The notes below the pieces were generated by a model. The model was given only the letters and a program-made list of their open reading frames with translations. It was not told the DNA's origin and ran no database searches. From Dongia rigui (lineage in GTDB: Bacteria; Pseudomonadota; Alphaproteobacteria; Dongiales; Dongiaceae): a stretch of 64,000 nucleotides of DNA. The DNA lies in contig NZ_JAXCLX010000001.1 of NCBI RefSeq assembly GCF_034044635.1, positions 1,240,001 to 1,304,000 on the forward strand. Reading direction: 5' to 3'. This document shows positions 45,719 to 55,583 of this stretch, in pieces. The position numbers were made by a program, and so were the translations under genes. Numbering within the stretch: position 1 is the stretch's first letter; each line of letters opens with the position of its first letter.

Positions 45719-45898
45719 CGCCCACCCCCTTGGTTATGCCGGTACCCATCCCGCGACCGGCACTGTCATCTTGGTTAAGAATAGGTAAGGTTTCTCTGGG
45801 CCGTCAATTGCAGCGCGCGCATACCAGCTTCCTAATTGGACAACGCTGGCCGCGAATGATTGCGCTGCAACAAAAGGATCGGCGGTATCCTGGAAAAA

Positions 45899-47032
45899 CT
45901 ACAATGTAGAAATGGGTATCCCGGCGGTCCATTCTGACCGCACGTCAGGATGGAATTCTTCGCGCAAGGCAAGTATTTGACGGGCCGCGAAATTGCCCGG
46001 GTCGAGACGCGAGAGCGCCCAGACCGCGGCCCCGCGGACGATGGGCGCCGGATCTGACAGCAGAACCTCAATGGCTGGCAAAAGTTCCGCAGCAGCGCTG
46101 TTGCCGATGGCGATGAGGACGTTGCGCAGGAAGCGGTCGCGGCCGATCCGCTTCACCGGCGAGCCGGAGAACAAGGCGCGAAAGGCAGCATCGTCCAACG
46201 CTGCAAGGGCCGCAAGGCGTGGTGCCGTCAGATCCTCGCGGGCGACGAGCGGCGCGTGCGGCGTTGCCTGCGCGAACTTGTTCCACGGACAGACGCTGAG
46301 GCAATCGTCGCAGCCATAAATGCGGTTTCCCATCAGCGGCCGAAACTCAAGCGGGATCGGCCCCGCATGCTCGATGGTGAGATAGGAAATGCAGCGCCGC
46401 GCGTCGAGCTGATACGGCGCCGGGAAGGCCGCGGTCGGACAGACATCGAGACAGCGCTGGCACGCCCCGCAATGATCCACTTCCGCCGCATCTGGCTCAA
46501 CATCGAGCGCCAGATAGATTTCGCCGAGGAACAGCCACGAGCCGAAAGCGCGAGAAACCAGATTGGTATGCTTCCCCTGCCAGCCGATGCCACCTTGCGC
46601 GGCGAGAGGTTTCTCCATCACCGGCGCCGTATCGACAAAGACCTTGATCTCGCAGCCATAGGTCGCGGCAATCCAGCGCCCCAATTGTTTCAGGCGCTTC
46701 TTCACCACGTCATGGTAATCGCGATGGCGCGCATAGACCGAGATCGCCGCCCGGTCGCGTGCCGCGAGGATGCTGAGCGGATCCTGATCGGGCCCATAAT
46801 TGAGGCCGAGGACGACAACGCTCCGCGCCGCCGGCCACAGGGTCTGCGGATCACCGCGGCGATCGGCCTTCTCCACCATCCAGCCCATGTCGCCATGGCG
46901 GCCGGCGTTCAGAAATTCCTGCAGTCGCCCCTTGGCCTCGGGTGCAAGCTGCGCCGGCGCAAAACCAACGGCATCGAATCCCGCCGCCAACGCCTGCGCG
47001 CGAATGGCGGCTTTGATGTCCGCCGCATTCAT
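45899..47032 (-). CDS. queG: Epoxyqueuosine reductase QueG
   Basis: QueG carries out the final step of queuosine synthesis, reducing epoxyqueuosine to queuosine in tRNA with cobalamin and two 4Fe-4S clusters. The 377-residue protein has the cluster motifs [12 protein letters not shown] and [35 protein letters not shown], and a C-terminal HEAT-like end ([12 protein letters not shown]). ATG 47032 is four bases from the queF stop. It is the last gene of the queA-tgt-queF-queG run. Confidence 0.95.
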   Translation of the reverse strand: MNAADIKAAIRAQALAAGFDAVGFAPAQLAPEAKGRLQEFLNAGRHGDMGWMVEKADRRGDPQTLWPAARSVVVLGLNYGPDQDPLSILAARDRAAISVYARHRDYHDVVKKRLKQLGRWIAATYGCEIKVFVDTAPVMEKPLAAQGGIGWQGKHTNLVSRAFGSWLFLGEIYLALDVEPDAAEVDHCGACQRCLDVCPTAAFPAPYQLDARRCISYLTIEHAGPIPLEFRPLMGNRIYGCDDCLSVCPWNKFAQATPHAPLVAREDLTAPRLAALAALDDAAFRALFSGSPVKRIGRDRFLRNVLIAIGNSAAAELLPAIEVLLSDPAPIVRGAAVWALSRLDPGNFAARQILALREEFHPDVRSEWTAGIPISTL

Positions 47033-47035
47033 CTC

Positions 47036-47503
47036 TTATCCACGGCCCCGGTATGGCGGCACGGCCTGGTCGGGGATGACGAAATCCTTGGGGCGCTTGC
47101 CGTGTTCGAAGAAGACGTCGATGGGAATGCCACCCCGCGGATACCAATAGCCGCCGATGCGCAGCCATTTGGGCTTGGCGACACGGATGAACTTCTTGGC
47201 GATATCGATGGTGGTGCCTTCGTGGAAACCGCCGTGGTTGCGGAACGCGGTCAGATAGAGCTTCAGCGATTTCGATTCAACCAGCCACTTGTCCGGCACA
47301 TAGTCGATGACGAGATGCGCAAAATCCGGCTGGCCGGTCACGGGGCAGAGGCAGGTGAATTCCGGCGCCGTATAGCGCGCGACATAGATGGTGCCCGGAT
47401 GCGGATTGGGCACCCGCTCCAGCACCGCGAGCTCGGGCGAGGCCGCCGTCTCGACCTTGGCGCCGAGCTGCGTCAAATCGGCATAAGCTGCTTTCTTGGC
47501 CAT
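47036..47503 (-). CDS. queF: NADPH-dependent preQ0 reductase QueF
   Basis: QueF reduces preQ0 to preQ1. This 155-residue form is the short YkvM-like type. The catalytic Cys53 lies in [14 protein letters not shown] with the general acid Asp60, and the substrate motif [20 protein letters not shown] is present. It lies 14 bases after the tgt stop and three before queG. Its presence shows that this organism handles preQ0, either made by QueC/D/E elsewhere or imported. Confidence 0.96.
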   Translation of the reverse strand: MAKKAAYADLTQLGAKVETAASPELAVLERVPNPHPGTIYVARYTAPEFTCLCPVTGQPDFAHLVIDYVPDKWLVESKSLKLYLTAFRNHGGFHEGTTIDIAKKFIRVAKPKWLRIGGYWYPRGGIPIDVFFEHGKRPKDFVIPDQAVPPYRGRG

Positions 47504-47517
47504 CTTGAAGGCCTCCT

Positions 47518-48635
<1,118 letters not shown>

Positions 48636-48639
<4 letters not shown>

Positions 48640-49676
48640 GATGCGCGCTCCAGCAATGAGGCATCGCCATAGGAGAAGAACCGATAGCCGCTGCCAATCG
48701 CATGTTCATAGGCGGCCTTCATGCGCGCCTCGCCTGCGAAGGCACAGACCAGCATGAACAAGGTCGATTTCGGCAGGTGGAAATTGGTCATGAGCATGTC
48801 GGCGATCTGGAACCTGAATCCGGGCGTGATGAAGATATCCGTGGAGGCGGCAAAGGGCAAAAGCCGGCCGTCTTGCGCAGCACTTTCGAGGAGCCGCAAG
48901 GATGTGGTGCCGATGGCAATGACGCGACGCCCCTCGGCCTTGGCGCGGTTGATGGCAGCCGCCGTCTCAGGCACGATCTCGCCATATTCGGCATGCATCT
49001 TGTGCTGGGATACATCGTCGACCTTGACCGGCAGGAAGGTCCCGGCCCCGACATGGAGCGTCACCCGCTGCTGCTCGACCCCCTTGGCCTTGAGCCGCGC
49101 CAGCAGGTCGGGGGTGAAATGGAGGCCCGCCGTCGGCGCCGCGACGGCCCCTTCGCGTGTGGCGAAGATGGTCTGATAATCGGTGTCATCCCGCCGCTCG
49201 ACGGCGCGGGATTTGCGGATATAGGGGGGCAGCGGCATCCAGCCATGGCGGGCCAGGCCGGCGCGGAAGGTCGGCTCATCCATGCCGAAATCGAGGCGGA
49301 TTTGGCCGTCATCGGCCTTTTCCCGCACAGTCGCTGCAAAATCGGGCGCGAATTCGACGCGCTCACCCAGCCGCAATTTCTTGCCCGGCCGGGCGAAGGC
49401 CCACCAGTTAACCGTGTTTTCTCCCGGAATTTGGGTGAGCAAGGTCACCTCGATCCGCGCTTCGCCGCGCCTGCCCTCCAGCTGAGCCGGGATGACCTTG
49501 GTGTCGTTCGAGACCAAAACGTCACCTTCCCTAAGCAGATCGGGGAGATCGCGCACGATCCTGTCGGAAAACCCGCCCTCTTGGACATGAAGCAACCGCG
49601 CCGCCTCGCGCGGCTCCAGGGGATGGAGGGCGATGCGGTCAGGGGGCAGGTCGAAGTCGAAATCGGAGAGGCGCAT
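48636..49676 (-). CDS. queA: S-adenosylmethionine:tRNA ribosyltransferase-isomerase
   Basis: QueA transfers the ribosyl part of SAM to preQ1 in tRNA to make epoxyqueuosine. The 346-residue protein shows [19 protein letters not shown] at the start, [31 protein letters not shown] and [15 protein letters not shown]. The frame is open far upstream, but ATG 49676 gives the normal family length. It starts the queA-tgt-queF-queG operon, divergent from the transporter gene by 114 bases. Confidence 0.96.
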
Positions 49677-49790
49677 GGGCCGGTTTTTAGCCAGCGAGCG
49701 CCCCGCCCGCCACCAAAATCGCCGCTTGGCCCTGGGGCCAGCCGGCGCTATAACCCCGGAAAATCCAGCCTTTTTTGAAAGACCCGCGTG

Positions 49791-50492
49791 ATGACCGCAA
49801 CCGCGCCCGGCGCGCTCTCCAACCGCCACTCGACCCTGTTCGTCGTCGTGGTCGCCCTGTTCGTGACCGACCTCATCATCTCGAATGTGATCGCCGTGAA
49901 GGCGATCAATATCGCCGGCTATTCGCTGCAGGCGGCAGACCTCATCTTCCCCATCACCTATATCCTCGGTGACGTACTGACCGAGGTCTATGGCTATGCC
50001 CGGGCGCGCCGCGCGATCTGGGTCGGCTTTGGCTGCAACCTCTTTGCCGTGGCCGCCATCACGCTTGGCCAGGCGCTCCCCGCCGATCCCAGCTGGACCG
50101 ACCAATCGGCCTATGACGCGATCCTGGGGTCACAGTCACGCATCCTCGCCGCCTCCTTCGCCGCCTATCTGGTGGGCGAGTTCGTCAACTCCTACATCCT
50201 TGCCAAGATGAAGGTCTGGACCAAGGGTCGCTTCCTCTGGGCCCGCACCATCGGCTCGACGCTCTTCGGGCAAGGGTGCGACACGGCGATCTTCCTCACC
50301 ATCGCCTTCTATGGCGATTGGCCGAGCGAATTGCTCTATGCCGTCATCCTCAACCAGTGGCTCTTCAAGGTCGGCTACGAGACGCTGGCCACACCCTTCA
50401 CCTATCTCATCGTGGGGAAGCTGAAGCGCGCCGAGGGCATCGACGTCTACGACACCCAAACCCGCTTCTCTCCATTCGCCGTCCGCGACTGA
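49791..50492 (+). CDS. Queuosine precursor transporter (YhhQ family)
   Basis: This 233-residue membrane protein has about six hydrophobic helices and the YhhQ/QPTR signatures: ALFVTDLIISNVIAVKAI, IFPITYILGDVLTEVYGY, RTIGSTLFGQGCDTAIF and LKVGYETLATPFTY-like ends. YhhQ proteins import queuosine precursors such as preQ0 or preQ1. The divergent position next to queA-tgt-queF-queG supports salvage. ATG 49791 is preferred over GTG 49788. Confidence 0.92.
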   Translation: MTATAPGALSNRHSTLFVVVVALFVTDLIISNVIAVKAINIAGYSLQAADLIFPITYILGDVLTEVYGYARARRAIWVGFGCNLFAVAAITLGQALPADPSWTDQSAYDAILGSQSRILAASFAAYLVGEFVNSYILAKMKVWTKGRFLWARTIGSTLFGQGCDTAIFLTIAFYGDWPSELLYAVILNQWLFKVGYETLATPFTYLIVGKLKRAEGIDVYDTQTRFSPFAVRD

Positions 50493-50510
50493 TCTTGCGC
50501 GACGCATCGC

Positions 50511-51440
50511 TCAGGGTGCGTATTCGATATTGATCAGCGCATCGAGTTCGGCCAGCGTGCCGACCTGGCCAAGATTGGTACCTTCCAAGGTGACACTGCT
50601 GCCGGGGAAGGTGATGACGACGAAGCCGTCCTGGTCGGTGTGAACCAGCGCGTCCTGCCAATCGTCGGGGCCGCTCACGCCGACGAGACGCAAGATGTCC
50701 TCCGCCGGATTGAAATCGGTGATGATGTCGAGACCGTCGAGGGCATCGCCGTGGAATACGAAGGTGTCAGCGCCGCCACCGCCGCTCATTTCATCGAACC
50801 CGGCGCCGCCGATGATGAGGTCGGCGCCGTCATTGCCATAGATCCTATCGTCGCCGGCGCCGCCATAGAGCGTGTCGTCACCGCTGCCGCCGCGCATGGT
50901 GTCGGCCCCATCACCGCCCCATAGCGTGTCGTTGCCGGCATCGCCCTGCAACGTGTCATCGTCGGCGCCGCCATCGAGATAATCGTCCCCGCTGCGGCCA
51001 TAGATGGTGTCGTGACCGTCGCCACCCTGGATATAGTTGCCGAGCCCGTCACCCATCAGCCAGTCGTGATGGGCCGAGCCGACGATGTTCTCGACCTCCC
51101 AGATGGTGTCGCCCTCGGCCTCGCCCCCGGCCCCGCTATGCCCTTGCAGATCGATGGAGACGGCCTCATCCGAACCCGCATAGACGATCGTGTCGCTGCC
51201 TGAACCGCCATGGAGGAGATCGGCGCCATCGCCACCGATCAATGTATCGTTGCCGCCGTTGCCGGTGATGCCATCGTCGCCGGCGCCGCCATAAAGCCAG
51301 TCATTGGTGCGATTGCCGCCGACCAGCAGATCATCACCACCCTCGCCCCAGTCGATGACACCGGCAGCAAACGTCGTCGTGCCGCCAATATCCAGATCGT
51401 ACATCGTCTGCTTGATCAGCTTCCGCGAACCTGCCGCCAT
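50511..51440 (-). CDS. RTX calcium-binding repeat protein
   Basis: This 309-residue protein has two blocks of GGxGxDxL nonapeptides, about 13 repeats in all (residues 50-90 and 140-225; for example GGAGDDRIYGNDGADLI), with GADTFVF ending the second block. Such repeats bind calcium outside the cell and are usually secreted by type I systems; no such transporter is in this window. No Sec signal is visible, and the C-terminal 70 residues may hold the secretion signal. GGAGG before ATG 51440 sets the start. The specific role is unknown; there is no enzymatic domain. Confidence 0.88.
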   Translation of the reverse strand: MAAGSRKLIKQTMYDLDIGGTTTFAAGVIDWGEGGDDLLVGGNRTNDWLYGGAGDDGITGNGGNDTLIGGDGADLLHGGSGSDTIVYAGSDEAVSIDLQGHSGAGGEAEGDTIWEVENIVGSAHHDWLMGDGLGNYIQGGDGHDTIYGRSGDDYLDGGADDDTLQGDAGNDTLWGGDGADTMRGGSGDDTLYGGAGDDRIYGNDGADLIIGGAGFDEMSGGGGADTFVFHGDALDGLDIITDFNPAEDILRLVGVSGPDDWQDALVHTDQDGFVVITFPGSSVTLEGTNLGQVGTLAELDALINIEYAP

Positions 51441-51573
51441 GATCGCCTCCTGCGAAAGAGAATGCGGCATCCAGGGATGCCCACTTCTCTGTCGCCACCT
51501 GGAGCACCAGGACATGTGATGGCCATCACAACGCGGTCCGTGTCAGTCACTGTTGAAACCGGATGCGGCGCCC

Positions 51574-52140
51574 TCAGGGCGCGCTTGGCAGCCTTGCCTG
51601 CTCCGCCGCGGTCAGCGCCGTCATTGTGGGGTCGCTGCTGCAGGTCTCCGCGGCTTTTTTAAGGAGTTTCTCGGCAAAGCGGGCCTCGCCATCACTGGCA
51701 GCGAAGGCGCCGGCAAAGAAGGAGAGTTCGCAAATCCGCTGTGTCTTCTCCGCGATCGGCACGCCCGAAATGCGGATGCCATCTGCCACCTGCTGCAACT
51801 TCCGCTCGCCCAACAGATAACTGATGACGGGCCGCGGCCAGGCATTGCTCTGATGTGCCGCCATTGCGGCACCCATCAGGCTGCGCCCGTCCCCGCCCAT
51901 ATAGGTGGCGATGAGGCCCTGCAGCAAGGCGAGGCGCATGAAGGTGTCGTTGTCAGCCAGGGCAATCGCGGCGCGAATCTTCTCATCGGCGGCGCCGAAT
52001 TCGCCGGCGATCACGGCGTCGGTCGCCTGCTTTTCCAGCGTCGCGATCGAGGGCGCGTCATCGGCCCACACCGTGGCGGTGCCAAGCCACAGCGCGGTGG
52101 CGGCCAGTAGCAGGCGACCACCGGTCAGCGATATCTCCAT
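51574..52140 (-). CDS. Exported protein of unknown function
   Basis: The 188-residue product begins with a signal peptide (hydrophobic 8-22, cleavage likely after VWA-DD) and continues as a mostly helical protein. There are two cysteines (CELSFFAGAF and AETCSSDP) that might form a disulfide. Helices such as TLEKQATDAVIAGEFGAADEKIRAAIAL have a tetratricopeptide-like look, but I recognise no family. It lies between the RTX gene and the DMT transporter on the minus strand; co-regulation is unknown. Confidence 0.72.
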   Translation of the reverse strand: MEISLTGGRLLLAATALWLGTATVWADDAPSIATLEKQATDAVIAGEFGAADEKIRAAIALADNDTFMRLALLQGLIATYMGGDGRSLMGAAMAAHQSNAWPRPVISYLLGERKLQQVADGIRISGVPIAEKTQRICELSFFAGAFAASDGEARFAEKLLKKAAETCSSDPTMTALTAAEQARLPSAP

Positions 52141-52193
52141 GCCCCTCCCCCAACTCGTGCCAACTGCGACGCGGTCGGTTCAGGCTGGGTGGT

Positions 52194-53111
52194 TCAGGCG
52201 GGGCGGTTCTTCCGCGCCTGCCGCCCGCTGACCCAGCCCAACCCGGCAATCGCCAACAGGATAAGCCCCATCCCCACCCCTTCGACAAGCCCCGGCCTCT
52301 CACCCAGTTGCAGGGTCGAGAGAAGAAGCCCAAGGAGCGGGGTGAGCAGGATGCCGAGCGAGGCCAGCCCCGCATCCAGGCGATTGAGCAGCGTGAACCA
52401 GATGACATAGGCGAGCGGTGTCGCCGGCCCGATGTTATAGAGTAGCGCCGTGATGAAGCCCGGCGACCAGTCGATCGGCCCTTCCGGCACGATCAGCGCC
52501 ACGGCGCACATGGCAATGGCGCCCGCCAGCATCTGCCAGGCGGTAAGCGCCAGCGGATCCATGGGGGCGACGCGCATCGCCCGCTTGGTGACGACGACGC
52601 CAAGACCCCAGGTGAGCCCGGCCCCCAGTGCCAGCATGACGGCCGGGAGCGAGCCGGACTTGCCGCCGGCGATCGAGATCAACACGATGCCGACAAGAGC
52701 CAAGGCCGCCGCTCCCCATTGCGCGCCCGGCACCTTTTCCTTCAGCAGCAGCACCGAGAAGACCAGCACCCAAAGCGGCATGGTGTAATTGAGCACAGCG
52801 CTGCGCCCCGCGGTCCCCGTCGACAGCGCCCAGGTGATCAGGCCAAAGCAGAAGGCCGTCTGCAGCAGGCCGATCAACGTGATGACGCGCCAGCGGGGGG
52901 CCAGCTCGCGAAAGCGCAGCGAGCGACCCATCAGCTTCAAGGTCGCCATCAGCACGACGGCGCCACCCAGGAAGCGCAAGGCGGCAAAGGCAAAGGGTGG
53001 CGCATAGGTCACCGCCACCTTCATCATCACCCAGTTATAACCCCAGATGAGCGAGAGGGCAGCGATAAGGGCCAGCGCTTGCCAGCGGGGGAGAGGGGCG
53101 GATTGCGTCAT
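52194..53111 (-). CDS. EamA/DMT-family membrane transporter
   Basis: This 305-residue inner-membrane protein has ten hydrophobic helices in two EamA repeats (first with SLIWGYNWVMMKVAV, second with GLTWGLGVVVTKRAM). Drug/metabolite transporters of this kind export amino acids, metabolites or drugs; the substrate cannot be told from sequence. ATG 53111 begins the first helix after a short basic stretch; the frame is open ten codons further. It is 53 bases from the exported protein gene downstream and may be co-transcribed with it. Confidence 0.9.
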   Translation of the reverse strand: MTQSAPLPRWQALALIAALSLIWGYNWVMMKVAVTYAPPFAFAALRFLGGAVVLMATLKLMGRSLRFRELAPRWRVITLIGLLQTAFCFGLITWALSTGTAGRSAVLNYTMPLWVLVFSVLLLKEKVPGAQWGAAALALVGIVLISIAGGKSGSLPAVMLALGAGLTWGLGVVVTKRAMRVAPMDPLALTAWQMLAGAIAMCAVALIVPEGPIDWSPGFITALLYNIGPATPLAYVIWFTLLNRLDAGLASLGILLTPLLGLLLSTLQLGERPGLVEGVGMGLILLAIAGLGWVSGRQARKNRPA

Positions 53112-53199
53112 GCGCCGCAGACTAACGGCTTCGCCCACCGCTGGCGCCGAAAAATTTCACGCGCGGGCCTTGCGTGGAATGCATCGCTTACGAGGAAGG

Positions 53200-53305
53200 C
53201 CCCTCACCCCGACCCTCTCCCCGCAAGCGGGGCGAGGGAGTTCCTAATGAGTTCTGGCAATAAGCCCCTCTCCCCGCTTGCGGGGAGAGGGGTTGGGGTG
53301 AGGGG
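53200..53305. repeat. Composite palindromic intergenic repeat, element C
   Basis: Two inverted repeats (CCCCTCACCCCGACC... facing GGTTGGGGTGAGGGG) enclose two CTCCCCGC/GCGGGGAG hairpins and a spacer. The architecture resembles the elements at 16152 and 59694, but the spacer and arm sequences differ. It lies in the 201-base gap between the DMT transporter start and the flavin oxidoreductase stop, and may act as a terminator. Confidence 0.7.
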
Positions 53306-53312
53306 TCTTATC

Positions 53313-54713
53313 TCAGTCGCCCGTGACCAGCCGCTCGACCAGCTGCTTCACGGTCGGCACGAAGCCGTTCGCATAGAAGGGATCGTCGCGGAAGCGATAG
53401 GCGTTGTGGCCGGCGAACATCAACTGGTCCTCGAACTTGTCGGAATGGCTGATTTCCTGCAGCGTCTTCTGGATGCAGAAGCTCCTGGGATCGGCCTTGT
53501 GGCCCGTCGTCCCGGCCTCGTTCTGGGCCCAGTTCGAGAAATTGCAGGCGGAGAGACACCCCATGCAATCGATCTGGTCCTTCAAGATCTCGTCGGCTTT
53601 TTCCCGTGTCACGAAAATGAGGGTCGATTCCGGGGTGCGCAAGGCCTCGCTGAAGCCGGCGCGAATCCATTCCTCGGCACGGAGCTTGTCGGCCGCCGTC
53701 ACAAACACCTCGCGGCCGCGGGCACCGATGGCCAGCGGCCAGTCATGCTCGCCCACCTTGTGCTGCGAATAGGCGATCTGGTGTTCCGAACGCTGCCGCA
53801 GTTCCTGGATGAAGTCGTTATTGACCGCCGACGAATAGAAACCGGTGGGGCTGAAACGATTGAGGAACACATCGCCCTTTTTCAGCGTCACCAGGCGCTT
53901 CTTCCAGGCATCCGATATCGGGCTTTCCTGGGTGAGCAAAGGCCGCGTGCCGAACTGGAAGGCAATCGGCCCCAATTCCGGGTTCTCCAACCAGTCTTCC
54001 CATTCGCGCAAGCACCAGACGCCGCCCGCCATGATGATCGGCGTCTCGGCAAGGCCGCATTCGTCGCGCATGGTCTGGCGGAGCTCGCGCACGCGCTCAT
54101 AGGGCGGCTGCGGCTTGGTCGGGTCCTCGACATTCGACAGACCGTTATGGCCGCCGGCCAGCCACGGGTCTTCATAGACCACACCACCCAGCAGATGGCT
54201 GAACTTGTGATAGGCGCGCTTCCACAGGGCCCGGAAGGCACGGGCCGAGGAGACGATCGGGTAATAATGGACATTGTACTGCGCGCAGATCTCGGCGATG
54301 CGATAGGGCATACCGGCGCCGCAGGTGACACCGTGGATCAGCCCCTTGGCGCCTTCGAGCACGCCGTGCAGCACGCGTTCGGCACCGCCCATCTCCCACA
54401 GCACATTGATGTGCAGGCGACCGTTGCCGCCCATGCAGTCATGCGCGATCCGGGCCTGGGCGATGCCGCCCTTGATCGCGTAATTGAGGAGTTCCTCATG
54501 GCGCTCGCGCCGGGTCTTGCCGTGATAAAGCTGCGGGATGGGCTTGCCGTTCTCGTCATAGGAATCGGCATTTACGCCGGAAAAAGTACCGACACCGCCA
54601 GCGAGCGCCCAGGCGCCCGACGATTGACCGTTCGACACGGAGATGCCCTTGCCGCCTTCAATGAGCGGCAGGACTTCGCGTCCCGAAATCAGCAGCGGCT
54701 TCAGTGCTTTCAC
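53313..54713 (-). CDS. FMN-dependent oxidoreductase, nitronate monooxygenase-like, with Cys cluster
   Basis: This 466-residue protein has a TIM-barrel FMN oxidoreductase pattern (GGVGTFSGVNAD at the start, GGIAQARIAHDCMGGNGRLHINV, PIIMAGGVWCL, GPIAFQFGTRPLL) like 2-nitropropane dioxygenase/nitronate monooxygenase relatives. Near the C-terminus CMGCLSAC plus a later Cys (SFCIQ) gives C-x2-C-x3-C...C, resembling the 4Fe-4S site of 2,4-dienoyl-CoA reductase-type enzymes. The combination suggests an iron-sulfur flavoenzyme rather than a simple monooxygenase. Substrate unknown. It stands alone between repeat C and the phosphodiesterase gene. Confidence 0.78.
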   Translation of the reverse strand: MKALKPLLISGREVLPLIEGGKGISVSNGQSSGAWALAGGVGTFSGVNADSYDENGKPIPQLYHGKTRRERHEELLNYAIKGGIAQARIAHDCMGGNGRLHINVLWEMGGAERVLHGVLEGAKGLIHGVTCGAGMPYRIAEICAQYNVHYYPIVSSARAFRALWKRAYHKFSHLLGGVVYEDPWLAGGHNGLSNVEDPTKPQPPYERVRELRQTMRDECGLAETPIIMAGGVWCLREWEDWLENPELGPIAFQFGTRPLLTQESPISDAWKKRLVTLKKGDVFLNRFSPTGFYSSAVNNDFIQELRQRSEHQIAYSQHKVGEHDWPLAIGARGREVFVTAADKLRAEEWIRAGFSEALRTPESTLIFVTREKADEILKDQIDCMGCLSACNFSNWAQNEAGTTGHKADPRSFCIQKTLQEISHSDKFEDQLMFAGHNAYRFRDDPFYANGFVPTVKQLVERLVTGD

Positions 54714-54769
54714 CCAACCCTCCCAATATCCGCGAGGTCCGACCCGCGGCGATACCCTGATTTATATAA

Positions 54770-55519
54770 TTATTGGCCGACCGCCGCCAAGATGCGGGCC
54801 GGCGCGTCGGTGAAAACGCCGTCGACGCCCCAACCGATCAATTGCTTGGCGCGGGCGGCGTCGTTAACGGTGTAGACCAGCAGGCCATAGCCTTCCGCCT
54901 TGATCTCCGCCACCCATTCCGCTGTCGCCGTCTGATCCCAGATATTCACCGTATCGGCCTTGAGGTTCTGCGCCAGATCCAGCCAATTGGCCGCGTGATC
55001 CTCCAGCAGCAGGCCACGCGGGAGTTCCGGCGCCGTGTCGCGGGCGATCTCCAGGCATTCGAGCACGAAGCTCGAAATCAGCGGCTTGGGCTTGCCCGCC
55101 GGCCACAGATGCGCCAGTTCTTCAAGAATGAGCTTGGCTGTTTCGCGGGCACGACCGGGGCAGGGTTTCAATTCCAGATTGAACTGGATGTCTTCCTGCG
55201 CAAACAGCGACAGCGCTTCGGCGAGCAGCGGCATCTTCTCGCCGGCAAAGCGCGCATTCTTCCAGCTGCCGGCATCGAGCAGGCGAATCTCGTCATAGGA
55301 GAGGGCGCGTGCTGGGCCCGCCGCATTGCTGGTGCGGTCGATGTTGTCGTCATGGAGCAGGAAGGCGCGGTTGTCGGCCGACAGCTTGGCGTCGAACTCG
55401 ACCCAGGTCGCACCCTGGCGCTTGGCTTCGCGGAAGCCTGCCAATGTGTTCTCGGGCGCCGCCTCGGCAGCACCGCGATGGCCGATCACCTTTGGCAGGG
55501 AAAGTGCGCGTATTGGCAT
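54770..55519 (-). CDS. ugpQ: Glycerophosphodiester phosphodiesterase
   Basis: This 249-residue cytoplasmic enzyme hydrolyses glycerophosphodiesters to glycerol-3-phosphate. It has the GDPD motif IGHRGAAEAAPENTLAGF, the metal-site EFDAKLSADNRAFLLHDDNIDRTSNA, and the catalytic/metal ELKP and WGVDGVFTDAP ends. The missing signal peptide makes it UgpQ-like rather than GlpQ. It follows pnp by 64 bases (which hold the pnp terminator-like hairpin). Confidence 0.93.
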   Translation of the reverse strand: MPIRALSLPKVIGHRGAAEAAPENTLAGFREAKRQGATWVEFDAKLSADNRAFLLHDDNIDRTSNAAGPARALSYDEIRLLDAGSWKNARFAGEKMPLLAEALSLFAQEDIQFNLELKPCPGRARETAKLILEELAHLWPAGKPKPLISSFVLECLEIARDTAPELPRGLLLEDHAANWLDLAQNLKADTVNIWDQTATAEWVAEIKAEGYGLLVYTVNDAARAKQLIGWGVDGVFTDAPARILAAVGQ

Positions 55520-55546
55520 CGGGCTAGTCTATCAGAAACGCAGGCG

Positions 55547-55576
55547 GGGGACGGCGTTGAAAAAACCGCCGTCCCC
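55547..55576 (-). terminator. Terminator-like hairpin after pnp
   Basis: A perfect 10-bp stem (55547-55556 with 55567-55576) has a T-rich loop on the minus strand but only a short T run after it. It lies eight bases beyond the pnp stop. Confidence 0.5.
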
Positions 55577-55583
55577 TTCAGCC

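Noticed and set aside
53200-53305. Possible CRISPR-like repeat unit
   Set aside because: There are no evenly spaced repeats or unique spacers; the pattern is nested inverted repeats.
52719-54875. 718-residue open frame on the plus strand
   Set aside because: Crosses the DMT transporter, repeat C and the flavoenzyme in antisense; no domain.
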